From contig BSBK01006737.1 of NCBI GenBank assembly GCA_027943335.1, forward strand, positions 434,001-498,000: DNA of 64,000 nucleotides. Reading direction: 5' to 3'. The translations under genes were made by a program, and so were the position numbers. Positions 11,562 through 23,802 of the stretch are shown here, one piece after another. The DNA is from Chamaecyparis obtusa (taxonomy: Eukaryota; Streptophyta; Pinopsida; Cupressales; Cupressaceae). Position 1 is the first letter of the stretch; every line of letters starts with the position of its first letter. Under the pieces are notes generated by a model, which was given only the letters and a program-made list of their open reading frames with translations, had not been told where the DNA came from and did no database searches.

Positions 11562-12557
11562 TGTATGTGATGGAATAGGGACCTCAAATCCAACTACACA
11601 TGCAACATGGTCATTACTCACATGATTGAATCACAAGAGAGAGTATGAATTACTCAATCTGAAATCCATCGTGAAGCGACTTGTTGCCTCCTATGTAGAC
11701 GGGGTGTTTAATTGCTCTCAGATTAGAGAGCCAACAACCATAAGACCGATTCTACAATGGAGGATTTTCAAGAACTATGAAGATAAACAAACTGAAATTG
11801 AACTAAATGAATGCAATTTAATCTAAGAGATTTAAAAGAGATATGAAATGCAAATTATTCTAAAGAACTTGAAAGTAGAAATGATATTAAGTTATGAACA
11901 GTTAAGCAAATTAATTCTAAAATGAGATGCAATATTAAGCTAAAATGAGAAAATTATACTAATGCAATAAAAAGCTTTGAATTGATAAAATTGAGACACA
12001 AAAATACTATAGTTTAGTTATTCTCAACAATTTGCCTCCTTCGAATGAAGAAATGAGGTTCATTAAATAGAAAAGCCCGAGAAGAGAATGAAGGGGTTCT
12101 TGATTTGAAACTCCTGACCCTTCATTTCCATTTGAGACAAAAATGCATTGAATTACTTAATTAAAAGAATGGAATTTTCCACATAGGGGACTTTTTGAAT
12201 ATCTTGAATTATTAATTCAAAAATGAGTTTCCATTCAAATAACAAGTAATTATTAATTGTTTTTTTATAGGTAATTAGCTAAAGGGGGTAGATTTTAATT
12301 TAATTCCAAGTACTTTGGACTTTAGGATTAAATTAATTTATCATAGGGGTAATTTAGCTAATAAAAGTCAAAGACTTTAGGAATTAATTTTAATATTTGA
12401 TTAATGCAATTAGGGTTTTTGCAATTGACATCAAGTCGAATTAAGTCAAGTAGGAGAGAGAAAATTGCCTAGGAAACTAAGACTTTGGAGATGTAAAATT
12501 GATGAAAATACACCAAAATTGATTGAATTTATTAGGTGCCAATTTTAGGGTATTATA
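11562..12557 (-). repeat. 5' LTR of element A (996 bp)
   Basis: In sense it starts TATAATACCCTAAAATTGG (a decayed TGTAATACCCC) and ends CATACA three bases before the primer site. It aligns along its length with the LTRs of B at 17991-19004 and 35018-36004. A TATTTAATG-type promoter element lies near 12045 on the minus strand. It supplies promoter, cap site and polyadenylation signal for the element. Confidence 0.85.
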
Positions 12558-13785
12558 GCTATGCATGAATGCAAAAGATAATCTCATTTTCTTTGTTTGA
12601 TTGATCAAGAGTAAGACGTTTGATGGAATCCCTCATTTCTTTAATGTTTTGACTAACCCAGATTATTGATGTACCCCCTTTTGCCCTTGGAAAATTAACC
12701 ACAAACAAATGCAATTAATCTAACATGATAATGCACTTTAATAGGATAAATCAATGCAATTAATCTAACATGATAATGCAATTATTCTAACATGATAATG
12801 CAATGCAATGCAACCTAAGTGTCACCAACTTTTAGCAAAGAAATGCCATGGAGATAAATTTTCATCATTGAGCATTTTGGGACCGAAAAGCAAGTACAAT
12901 CATCACTGACCACATCATGATGATATGAATACCACTTTTTATCACTTTTTGGTAACCTCTTTTTTGAACCAAGTACAACCCTCACTAGTTGGATGACCAA
13001 ACTATGGGAGTCTAAATACCGGTGTCAACGGATTCAATGTTGCAAGTGGATTTTTGGTATTAAGATATAGAAGATCTAAATAGCCAAGGGATCCATTTGC
13101 GTAAACAAGAAAAGGTCAATCCATCCTCTTATGAGATAGTCCTCAATCGTTCTTTGATGACCATGTCGTTAGACAAACTCTCATAAGTTGATGAATCTTC
13201 CTCAAAACAATCACTCAAAGGCAATAAAATATCATGTCTTTCTCACGGCTAATTTAGTCGAAACATCATCGAATAGCTCAAAAGATGTGATAAAAAGTCA
13301 ATTTCATAAAGATTATCAAAAAAAAGTTTCAAGTGTTTTGCAATGTTTCATGATTTTCAAAAAGTATTTCCAAGCATTCTGATCTTTAAGGTGTTTTGTC
13401 AATTTTTAATCCTGAATTATAAAGTCAATGAAGGCTCATGGATCATGTTGTAGGATCGAATACTTAGGGTTTTTGAACAATGATATCTATCAAAGGTTCA
13501 ATAACTTTCCACTCTTCTGAAACTCTGATAAATCTCTCTTTGACGTGACTGATTGTAGCACTTGTTGAATCCATTTGGTACCAAATTTCCAATCCTCTTC
13601 TGCCCCCAAGTGATAAATGGGATCGATCGACAAACTTAGGGCTAATAGGCAATGCAACAATGTGACTGAACGACTTTATTATGACTATGTACAAATGACA
13701 GATACAATGGCGGTTGTACAAATGGGATGGTTGAAATGCAATATGGACATATGTGACTAGGAAAGACAAACTTAAGGCAACAAAA
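12558..13785. other. Probable 3' untranslated tail of element C, unresolved
   Basis: Continuous with the end of C's pol and hairpins, so taken as C's tail up to where A joins. On the minus strand the phrase CACTTGGGGGCAGAAG (near 13612) matches the CTTGGGGGCA phrase after pol in B, D and F. C's 3' LTR is not found here, which suggests that element A inserted within this tail and the LTR lies beyond the left edge. The open frame at 13464-13769 resembles nothing known. An alternative, that C was truncated, cannot be excluded. Confidence 0.5.
12709..12806. repeat. Short tandem repeat, about 25-45 bp units
   Basis: Three copies of a unit containing AATCTAACATGATAATGCA (starting near 12716, 12762 and 12786; the last reads ATTCTAAC), followed by a run of AATGC. 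It lies in the tail of element C. No function is suggested by the sequence. Confidence 0.75.
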
Positions 13786-13865
13786 GGTGCTTGTTTACCA
13801 AGTTTTCACCTTTTGGAGTTTTTCTTTTTTTTTTCTACCAAGGCGCCTATTGCTAGGTTTTCACC
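13786..13865 (-). ncRNA. Two post-pol hairpin motifs of element C
   Basis: Copies at 13786-13810 (outer GGTG/CACC, inner CTTG/CAAG, loop GTAAA) and 13842-13865 (outer GGTG/CGCC, inner CCTA/TAGG, loop GCAA), both with the AAAA bulge, sense on minus. The inner stems differ from those in A and B at both partners, a compensatory pattern. They are separated by a T-rich tract (A-rich in sense), as in B and D. Confidence 0.6.
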
Positions 13866-13990
13866 AAGGCACTTTTTTTTTGTATTTTTCTTTTTTTAAT
13901 TTTTTTTTGTGTATTTTTCAAGATCTCTTTGGCTATGTGCAATAAATATGATGCTCCTCATCTGATACTCTTTATACTCTTTTATCTCCC

Positions 13991-15180
13991 TCATGTGTAG
14001 AACCTTTTGAGATGAATACTGTTGATGGGTTCTTGGAGTTCCTCTCCTTCACAATTTGATAACTTATAGGTTCCTGTGCCAAATGAAGACACTATGATGA
14101 ATGGGCTAAGCCAATTATCCTCCCATTTGCCTTTCTTTTCTCTTTCAACCTGATTCTTTGGGTTCTCTCTCAACACTAAGTCTCCTACTTGAAAGACTCT
14201 CAATTTTATATGTTTATTATAGTTCCTTGAGATTCTATTTTGATACACTTTCAGGTGCTCATAAGCTTGTGTTTGGTGTTATTCAAGTAACTCCAATTGT
14301 TGAAGTCTAGCGACTCTATAGTCCTCATTTGTGATCAACCCTTGTAATGACACTCGTAGAGATAGGATTTCAACCTCTAATGGTTGAACTGCTTCGGCAC
14401 CATAGACTTATGAGAATGGCATGGCTCCCGTAGGTGTCTGAATGCTCATTCTATAGGCCCATAATGCTAGATTAATTTGCACATGCCAATCCCTTCCTAA
14501 TTTATTGACCGACCTCTTCAAGATTTTCAAGATATTCTTATTTGTGGCTTTGACTTGCCCATTTCCCTGAGGGTAATAGATTGATGTGGAATGGTGAGTG
14601 ATATGAAATGTAGCACAAAGTTCATCCACATCCTTGTTTTTAAATTGTTTTCCATTATCTGTTATTATGGCATGAGGAGTGCCATATCTACAAATGATGT
14701 GGTTCAAGATGAACATGGAAATTTGCTTACCCATGGCCGTGATCAAAGGAACCACTTTGACCCACTTAGTGAAATACTCTATTGTCATTATGATATATTT
14801 GTGGCCATTTGAAGAAGGTGGGTATATGACACCAATTAAATCAAACCCCCATTGATAGAAAGTCCAAGGTGTAAAAAATGGGTGTAATTCCTATGCCGGT
14901 GCATGTATCATGTTGCCATGATATTGACATTTGTTGGATATCCTTACAAAGTGGCAAACATCTTTTTCTAATGTCTTCCATAAATACCCTAAGTGAAGGA
15001 TTTTCTTAGCTAGATTTAACCGGTTTGCGTGTGACCCACAAATACCTTCGTGAACCTCATGCAAAGCTAATCTAGACTCTTCCTCCTCTAGACACCTAAG
15101 TAACATCCCATCGAGACCCTTACGATACAATGTTTCTGAGAGGATTATGTAACGGGCTGATTGGCGTATAAAATTTCATT
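13991..15180 (-). pseudogene. Integrase of element C pol
   Basis: Three open stretches (15130-14891, 14788-14408, 14248-13991) carry the zinc finger (HEGICGSH with SNKC, so the first Cys is Ser), the core with IITDNGKQF, and the C-terminal module with NWLSPFIIV and HLKRFYT. The catalytic Glu position reads Lys (QGNGQVKATNK). Together with the stops this makes it inactive. The second catalytic Asp is retained. Confidence 0.85.
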
Positions 15181-15187
15181 TTTGAGC

Positions 15188-17443
15188 TCAGGTTTGGTCT
15201 AAAGGTAGCACTTGGTCTTTGAGATATGTATATATAGGGCCGTACCAAGGTGAGTCATGTCCATTTAATAGGGCAACAATTTTGGTTTCGGGAAGGTTGA
15301 ATGCCAGTTTCACCAATTCTTCCACCAAGAACTCGTACTTCTCATTTTGATCTGGTTTTTGTAACAAGGAAGTCAAGGTGGCCATGGCATCAACTACTCT
15401 ATTTTTCTCTCTCAGAATCTGCTCAAAAGTGATCAAGGCAAAGTACTTCTTCCATCCATCAATCATGGTCTTATATGGCATCAACTTTTCATCTTCAGTG
15501 TTATATTCATTGTTGACTTGGTTGATGATGAGTTGAGAATCTCCATAAATTTGTAGCTCCGTGATGTTCCACTCTAAGGCCATTTTGATGCCTATGACTA
15601 GTGCCTCATATTCCACAATATTATTTGTGCATGGAAACAAGAGCTTGTAAGACTTAGGAATGGTGTAACCTTGAGGAGTGACCAATAATATGCCGGCCCC
15701 GGAACCTCCTTGAGTATAGGAGCCATCAAAATATAACTTCCACATTTTTGCCTCTATGTTTACAATGGCAGAATCCAGAAATTCCACTTGAATAGTTTGT
15801 GTAGAAGTCATGGGGTTTTCAGCTAAGTGATCTGCTATCACTTGCCCTTTTATTGCCTTTCTATCGATGTACTCAATTTTGAATTCACTCAATATCATAA
15901 CCCACTTTGCTATTCTACTCGTTAAGGCAGTTTTACTTAGCAAATACTTGAGAGGATCAATTTTGGCAATTAGCTTGACCTTATGCATCAACATATAATG
16001 TCTCAATTTTTGAGATGCAAACACAACTGCTAAGCAAGCCCTTTCCATGAATGTGTAGTTAAGTTCATATTTGATCAATGTCCTACTCAAATAGTAGATG
16101 GCCCTTTCCTTTCCTTGTTCATCCTCTTGTGCCAAAAGTACTCCTAGAGATCTTTCGGTAGAAGATATGTATAAAAGAAATGTTTTGCCCTTGATTGGTG
16201 GCATGAGAATAGGCAGATTTATCAAATAGGTCTTCAATAATGTGAAAGCTTGATCACATTCCTCATCCCACATGAATATAGTATCCTTATGTAGCAACCT
16301 AGTGAGGGAATGACATTTTCCAGCCAACTGAGAGATGAACCTTCTTATGGATTGTATTTTTCCTTGTAAGGACCTCATTTGGTTGATGTTCTTTGGTATA
16401 TCCATGTCCATTATTGCTTGTACTTTCTCCGGGTCCACTTCAATTCCTTTGGTGGAAACAATATAGCCTAATAACTTGCCGGATTGGACACCAAAGGCAC
16501 ATTTCTTTGGGTTTAATCTGACTTTGAATTGCTCCAACCTAATGAATATTTTTTTCAAAATTTGCAGGTGTTCCTCTCTTTTGTGGGACTTGGCCAATAT
16601 ATCATCCACATAATCCTATAAAAATGTGTGCATCATGTCGTGGAAGATAGTTGCCATGGCCCTTTGATATGTGGCTCCGACATTTTTAAGGTCGAAGGGC
16701 ATGACATTCCAACAAAAAGTGCCCCAAGGGCAAGTAAAGGTGGTCTTTTCTTGGTCTTCAGGTGCAATTTTGATATGATTATATCCATTGAAACCATCCA
16801 TAAGGGAGTACATGGAATGACTCACTGTCAAGTCAACTATTGCATCAATGCTCGGAAGTGGGAAGTCATCCTTAGGACAAGCAAGATTTAAATCTTGAAA
16901 ATCCATGCATACTCAAATGGATTTGTCATGTTTTGTGATCGGTACAATGTTAGATATCCATTCAGCATAGGCTATTGCCCTTATGAATCCCACCTTCAAT
17001 AGTTTTTCTAATTCTGCCTTGACTAAAAGAGCTATGTGTGGGTGCATTTTCCTCAACTTTTGCTTAACGGGCTTAACCCCTGGTTTGACATTCAAGTGAT
17101 GCATTATAAAGTCAGGATCTAAGTCGGGCATGTCAGCATATGACCATGCAAAGTTGACTTGTTGTTCTTGGAAGAATTTGATGAAGTCCTCTCTTTCTAG
17201 AGGTGTGATTGATGCTGCCAAGTGTATAAATTTTGGATCCACTTCTATCCCAATGTTAACCTTTTCTGTTGGTTCTATGAGTATAGGCGACCTTTCTTCC
17301 TCATGCTCCAGTAGAGTATCCAATCTCTCTTCCTTTGTTGCCACAATTGGTTTTTCATCAAAGGAAACATCTTTTATCTTTACTTTTTTGGGTTCTAATG
17401 CTGCCACATAATGGTTTTCAGCACTAGAACTTTTCTTTTTCAT
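15188..17443 (-). pseudogene. RT, RNase H and second RNase H of element C pol
   Basis: RT starts near 17150 (MPDLDPDFIMHHL). It runs through YAEWISNIVPITKHDKSI, CPKDDFPLPSID and LMDGFNGYNHIKIA, with the YVDD box at 16601-16612 directly after an in-frame TAG. The 473-codon open part (16609-15188) covers the RT thumb (LNPKKCAFGV), RNase H (ERACLAVVFASQKLRHYM) and the second RNase H (LYFDGSYTQGGSGAG, VEYEAL, YGDSQLI). An in-frame TGA near 16910 adds a further break. It is well preserved as protein but not translatable in full. Confidence 0.88.
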
Positions 17444-17990
17444 ATTTTTTTTTCATTTTTTGCTTTTGACTAAGAGATTGAACCCCCGCTGCTTCTATCA
17501 TGTTTGGTTCGAATTCATTGGTGAAAGAAGGCTCAACCGCATTAAGGTATTGGTTTACTGCTTGGTCATTCGGGAAATAAAGCAAGTCACTTGGCTCAGT
17601 TTGGTCCCAATCAATGAGATGGGGATTTATTAAGGATAAGGTTTCATTAGGCAAGTTTTCATCAATTTGGTTTATGGACATGACTTCATTTGAGGGTTCG
17701 TACATTGTATCATTTAGATCTATGACATGCGCTTCCTCGAGATGGTCCATGGAAGAAGGGTCAAAATCCCCTTCACTTGAGTCCTCGTTGACTTCTAAGG
17801 GAAATGGCATGGGAAAAGCCACAAGTAGATTAAAACTAACGTTCGAATCTCCCTCCTCCGAAGGCATCCAAAATGTATCTATCCATGGCGGATTAGTAGG
17901 TGCTTGTCCTATGTGAAGACCTTGTATATTAGGCTCTTCATTGACTTGAGTTTCTTGCCTTGGGATCTTTGCATACGTATGTATGGTGAC
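17444..17990 (-). pseudogene. Linker of element C pol, downstream side of the B insertion
   Basis: Acidic linker (phrases such as HIGQAPTNPPWIDTF, LINPHLIDWDQTEPSD) between G-patch and RT. It continues the frame that stops abruptly at 36005: the VVT codons there join directly to TIHTYAK here. The GEN phrase is reduced to SAENHYVAAL (near 17420) with a hairpin-like 17401-17422. The second phrase seen in other elements has diverged. Confidence 0.75.
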
Positions 17991-19004
17991 TGTAATACCC
18001 CAAAATTGGCACCTAATAAATTCAATCAATTTTGTTGCATTTTTGTCAATTTTACATCTCCAAAGTCCTATTTTCCTAGGTAATTTTCTCTCTCCTACCT
18101 GACTTAATTCGACTTGATTTCAATTGCAAAAACCCTAGATTGCATTAATCAAATATTAAATTTAATTCCTAAAGTCTCTGACTTTTATTAGCTAAATTAC
18201 CCCTATGATAAATTAATTTAATTCTAAAAGCCCTAAGTGCTTTAAATTAAATTAAACCCACCCCATTTGGCTAATATACATGAAAAAGGAATTAATAATT
18301 ACTTTTTATTTGAATGGACACTCCTTTTTGAATTAATAATTCACAATATTTGAAAGGTCACCCTGTGTGGCATTTTCCATTCTTTTAATTAAGTAATTTA
18401 TACATTTTTGTCTGAAATGGGAATGAAGAGTCAGGAGTTTCAAATCAAGAACCTCTTCATTCACTTCCTGGGCTTGTCTATTTAATGAACCTCATTTCTT
18501 CATTCAAGGAGGGCAATTTTTGAGAGTAATTAAACTATAGCATTTTTTAGTCTCAATTTAATATTTTCAAGCTTTCATTTGAAATTAGCTTAATTTCTCA
18601 TTTAGAATAATATTGCATTCTCATATTAGATTAATTTGCTTACATTCTCATAGTTTGATCTCTATTTCTTTCAAGCTATTTAGATTAAATTGCACTTCAT
18701 ATCTCTTTCAAGCTCTTAGTATAATTGCATCTTCATTCTCAATTTTAATTACATATTCATCCTAGCTTAATTTCATTTTGTTCAATCTTCATGCTTTCAA
18801 ATCCTCCATTGTAGAACCGGTCTTATGGTTGTTGGCTCTCCAATTTGAGAGTAATCAAACACCCCGTCTACATAGGAGGCAACAAGTCGCTTCACCATGA
18901 ATTTTGAATTGAGTAATTCATACTTTCTCTCATAATTTGATCATGTGAGTAATGACCATGTTGCATGTGTAGATGGATTAGAGGTCCACATTTGACTATA
19001 TACA
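17991..19004 (+). repeat. 5' LTR of element B (1014 bp)
   Basis: Begins TGTAATACCCCAAAATTGGC and ends TATATACA. A TATTTAAT promoter-like box lies at 18478-18485. Compared with the 3' LTR it keeps about 26 bases near 18350 (GAAAGGTCACCCTGTG region) that the 3' copy lost. Confidence 0.93.
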
Positions 19005-19007
19005 TTT

Positions 19008-19025
19008 TGGCGCCCACCGTGGGGC
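19008..19025 (+). other. Primer binding site, element B (tRNA-Lys CUU)
   Basis: TGGCGCCCACCGTGGGGC, three bases after the 5' LTR, is identical to the sites of A and D and complementary to the 3' end of plant tRNA-Lys(CUU). Confidence 0.92.
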
Positions 19026-21217
19026 AGAAAGATCAATTTCTAGCCTCATTCTAAATTTTTTCTGACAGAAGATTTAAGCTTTGTCGTGTGTTCATACTAT
19101 TTATGTACGGATTCTCACGTGAGAATCCAGAGTGTATCATGTGAAGTTTCACTCCCTATAGCACTCTCTCGCGTGAACTGTTGCATCCTCGCGCGGCACC
19201 CATTACTTTCTCACGTACTGTGGAGTACTTCCTTGTGCGAGATTTGGATACGGTGTTTTAAAATTTTCAGTTTCTCTCTTTTCTATTTTAGATTTCTAAC
19301 ATTTTCCTGTTTGCTGTTGTTTACTATTTCTATGTTATTTTCACAACATAATAGTTTTTTGTAGGACGTTTGACCAAGAACATAAAACATGCTAATGGTT
19401 TGATTGCAGGACGATAGTCGAAGACTTGCTAAAATGTTGTGTTTGTTTCTTGCTTTCATTCACATAGTCTAAATAGGGCTCCGTTAAAATTTCTTAAGGA
19501 TTTTGATAGTGAGTAGGGAATTTGGCTATTCATTACATGGAGGTGATGACCATGAATGAACCTGAAATCCTAATGATCTTACTAATATGACAAATTCTTG
19601 GGGAAGCGGAGAAAGGTAGTGAATCTTTACGCTTCTACTCGCCAGGGGATTATGCTCTTCTCTCTTTGAGAGAAGTAGAAACCCAAAAGCTTGTAGATGT
19701 GGTGGAGTGAAGCTAACTCGGTGATGAATCTTCTTGATGTGTTTGCATGAAGTGATGAGGTAGAGAAGTATGCTCTTCTCTATTTGAGAGAAATAGAAAA
19801 TCAAACCCTTGGATCTAAACCAAGTTGTGTCACCTTTAGAGGGCCTACCGGAAGTTGAACCTCCAAGAACAACCCAAGTGAGTACACACCTATCACCGGT
19901 GATTACGCCTCACTCTAATAAAGAACATTTTGTTGAGTCTAAAGACTCCAAAACTATGTTAGCTTCCTTCTCAAGACTTTGACTATCATCTTGAGAAGGC
20001 TTCATCTGTTATATTGAGTGGCGCCGCTCCTAGCCCTTCTTGCGGGGGTGTATGAATTTTGAGTGTTGGTCTGGCTACAAGGCCTCAACCCTGTATCGGG
20101 GGCACCAAAGGTTAGTGTAAATGGAATCCTATTAAAAAAACTTTCCTTAGCAAGTGGCCTACCTGGTTCACCTCTGAAAGGAGTTGTAATCTTTGCATAG
20201 GGAGGGGGAAGAATCTATCCCGTAGATTCCCATCATAGGCATACACCTTGACGCTTGAAGGTGGTTGCAACACTAGCCCCTGCTACAAGGGTAACCTTTG
20301 AATGTATACTATTGAGTCCTTGGAAACACTAAAAACATGGGTGCACTCTAGGGGGTGACACGACTGTGTGAGGTGCACGTATGCACATAAGCAATGGGGC
20401 AAAGGTTTTGTCTTCTCACCATTTTTTTGTAGGACTAAGCTATGTGTTAGTTATCAAGTCTTAAACATTGTCCAATCATTATCAAAAAAAGACTCCCCTG
20501 ATGCTATCAAGTTGCTTTGTCCTTGATAGGTTTGTTAACGACTACTTCTTATATCACAACTGCTTGATTTAAACCTTTGTGTCTTTTAATGAATGCTTGA
20601 AACCTCAAAATGAGATTGTTGATTAAATTATTCTTCAAACCTATTAGGAAACTGGATTTTCTGTCAAACATCAATTCAGGCTATACCTCAAAATTCAACT
20701 TCAAGCTCGAAAACTATGTCAGACTATCAGATTTTGGACATTTCCCACATGGAGTTTCACTCTTCAGAGCACTTTCTCATGCGAGACTTTGTTCTCTCAC
20801 ATGAAGGTTTGTGTTCTCTCACGCGGCCTGGTACTCTCTCACGCAAGACTGTAGCCCAGTTTTCAAAAATATAGACCTATTTTCCATTGACTGTTTGACT
20901 TTTTATCTGATCTGCTTTTTGTCTGAGGTCTATTTTTCTATTTTCCTATCATTCACTGTCAGAAACTGGTTGTCTCGAGTTAGGAATCGATCGATCTTTG
21001 CTATGACTCATGTCATCTCTCATTAGTTTATCTTATCACTTTATTCCTTTTGTATCTCATGTTGCGATAGTCTTATCTCAGCTATTCTAGACCTCTTTTG
21101 ACGATTCATACCAGGTCCATCTCGCATCTTGGTTGTTCTAGCCTTTATCTCCTTTGCGTTGATCTTAGAGATAGAGTCTAGCATTATCTCGAGTCTTCTC
21201 TCATTTCATCTTCATCT
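19026..21217 (+). other. Untranslated leader of element B
   Basis: About 2.2 kb with no credible gene; it is collinear with A's leader. CG-word clusters lie at 19108-19245 (with the 14-base palindrome TTCTCACGTGAGAA at about 19108) and 20744-20860 (repeated TCTCACGCG/TCTCATGCGAGA). The middle (19400-20500) is unique sequence in which I see no motif. Confidence 0.7.
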
Positions 21218-23802
21218 ATGACTATCACAACTAGAAGTGGCAAGACTTATCCCATTCAGAATACTGATCAAGGTAGAAGTGAACCTCCTAATCAAGAAAT
21301 AGATCATCCTGAATCTGTTGTGAAATTTGAACTTTGTGAGATATCCTCAATTTCCTCAGTGAATACTTCGAAAGATAGTTCATCTCAACCATCACCTCTG
21401 GTGTTTCAAGAGTGTTTTAATCCATTGTTTGAAGCACAACCTAGTTTCTCATTTCAAGAGCAAGACAACTCATTGTTTCACAACTTTGGAAGACCTCTTC
21501 CTCGGACTAATCCTATTATCATACTTGTTGATCCTGTTGAGAATAGTTCTATCATTGAACCTAGTGATACTGTTGACGACATCTTCTTGCCTAAATTTGT
21601 TAAATCTTTTGATCTTGTTCATTCACCAAAGGTTACCGTGGTCGTGCCCTTTCGGCATTGGACATATCATTTCATTAAGAATTTGTGTACTGCACAAGCC
21701 TAAAACAAGATGGGAGATCCGTTTGACTTCCAACCAAGCAAGTACAATCAAACCTTTGATCAATCTCAAAATGATCAATATCATGGTCAATCCTCTAATG
21801 ACCCATGTCATGCTCAACCTTGGAATGAGAAGCCTCATGGTCAATCTCAACATGACCAAAATTAATCCCACAATGATGATCAATCTTGAAACAAACCTCA
21901 AGGCAATCGACAACCCACGTACTTCTATCATTCTCCTCCTTTCGATAAAAACCAAGATGATCAACAACAAGATTAGATTCTGAGCATTTATGAAATTCTT
22001 GGGAATGAAAATGGGGTGATAACTCAATAGGATATAGATGTTACCAAAGCTAATAAGGGTCTTATTAAAATGATGGAGATCCTTCTCCTAGAGAAGAAAG
22101 AAAAATACTTCCTTGAGTTAGCTAAACAAGGGGCTAAGTTACCCCGAGACTATCAAGTTGAAACACTCGTAGCTAAGGAAGAAGAAACTGAGACCACAAA
22201 GTTGCAAAAGATGGTTTGAGACATGCAAGATCATATTAGTCAACTTGTGAAGAATAAAGACAAACCCGCTCAACAATTTACGATGGAAAGCATTTGTCCT
22301 TTCCCTTTTGACATAAGTCTTCATATGCCACCTTTTCCCAGAGGTGTAGAACTCCCTAAATATGACAAATACTTGGGTGCAACCGATCCCCAAGATCACT
22401 TAAGGGAGTTTGGCACATTGTCTATGGAATTCATGCACAATCAAACATATCTTATGTGCTTATTTCCTCATAGTTTGGGCGGACCAGCTATGGAATGGTT
22501 CTCTAGATTGCCTACTGGTATTAAGACTTTTGATGAAATGGATAATCTTTTTCTCCGGCACTACTTGCATAATATTCAGCATCTGGTCAACATCCAAGAT
22601 CTTTGTAATTTAAAATAGCGACAAGGAGAATCTTTCCTAACATTTCTCCAAAGGTGGAGACAATTATGTATGAAGTGTCATCACAAGCTACCAGAGTCTG
22701 AGAGACTCGACATTTTCTTGGACAATCTTGTCCCAAACTTTGGATACCAAGTGCAATTGCAAGGTCCTCTAACTTTTGATAGTATGATCAAACAAGCAGT
22801 GCGAATAGAGGCCTTTATGATCAAGAAGGGAGAATTAACTTTGAATAAGGACAATAAACAAGGATTCTCCATAAACAAGGATAAAGGAAAGACTGTCAAT
22901 AAGAACAAGGATGTAGTAAATGATGGAGTGGTGGATAATGTTACTGCAAAGCCTTCAAAGCCTATTTTTATTCTTATTTCCACTATACAAGTGGCTAAGG
23001 CTGTCGAAAAGACCACAATGGATAATCAACAAACTTCAAGATTTTCTAGGAACAAACCTTGGCCTCTCGACCCAAGCGTCAATTAACCTCTTTGGGAGAG
23101 CCTCTTGATGTGGTCTATAAAAATCTTATAGAGAATCAGGTTCTTACTCCTTTGGAAAAGTGTACTTATGACCCATAACCATGACCTCATTGGTGGAATG
23201 ATAATGCTTATTGTGACTATCACCAAAACATTGGTCATAAGACTTCTACTTGTCTCCAACTAAAGCATAAAGTTCAAGATCTCATTGACAAAGGTGACAT
23301 CCTTGTGGAGAACCATAATAAGAATTCAGACCACCAAGCTTTTAAGGATCCCTTCCCTCCTCATGAGAAGGCTGATTCTTAAAATGCCAAGAATACTAAT
23401 GCTGAGGTCAATTACACGTACACTAATAATGACAATGTTATTGGTATGATCGAACCTGTCGAGATAGAGTATTGTGATGTGATCACTTCTAAAGAGAGTG
23501 ACGATGCTCCCAAATCTAAGGCTCCTTTTATCTTGCATAGTTCTACGTCTTGTTCATCTGAATCTGAACAATCTCAAGACTCTGCTAATGTTGTCACTAG
23601 ATCGCGAGGAAGAGTTGTTTTGAAAGGTCCTGATACTTCTACGTCTGCTCCAAAGCAAATTGCGGATAAGAGACCCGATACTTCCACATCTGCTCTGAAG
23701 CAAATTTTGGATAAGACTGCTATTGGCCCCACCAAAAAGAACACGAAATCTATTCCTACAGCTAGCTCGGCTAGTTATAGCATCTTAGATCAACTCCAGT
23801 GA
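21218..23802 (+). pseudogene. gag of element B
   Basis: ATG at 21218 (MTITTRSGKTYPI). The N-terminal region has Gln/His/Asn-rich phrases around 21750-21870. The capsid-like domain lies at about 22280-22620 (SICPFPFD, ELPKYDKYLG, FMHNQTYLM, AMEWFSRLP). A CDYHQNIGHKTSTC knuckle lies at about 23214-23255. Stops occur at 21701, near 21862, 21889, 21975, 22028, 22218, 22618, 23084 and 23800, among others, so it is not expressible. The frame runs without a programmed shift into protease. Confidence 0.85.

Larger units (their letters stand above)
1..12557 (-). mobile_element. Element A: Ty3/gypsy Tat-type retrotransposon, 3' end off window
   Basis: On the minus strand the order is 5' LTR (11562-12557), tRNA-Lys primer site (11541-11558), leader, gag (from 9343), protease and G-patch, RT, RNase H, second RNase H, integrase (ending at 440), hairpins, and an antisense PMD fragment at the window edge. 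It is the same family as element B, with near-identical protein motifs and a matching LTR. The 3' LTR must lie to the left of position 1. The polyprotein frame is broken by scattered stops and by the solo LTR at 2929-3767, so the copy is dead. The five bases outside the 5' LTR, GCTAT (12558-12562), are the expected target duplication but the partner is not in view. Confidence 0.92.

Noticed and set aside
12670..13031. Possible small LTR (TGTACCCCC to GTGTCA/ACG) in the tail of element C
   Set aside because: No matching target duplication or second copy was found; the edges are only TG/CA-like by chance level.
22681..23016. Antisense open frames over gag of B (for example 111 codons here)
   Set aside because: They mirror the Lys/Asn-rich sense coding sequence and have no motif of their own.
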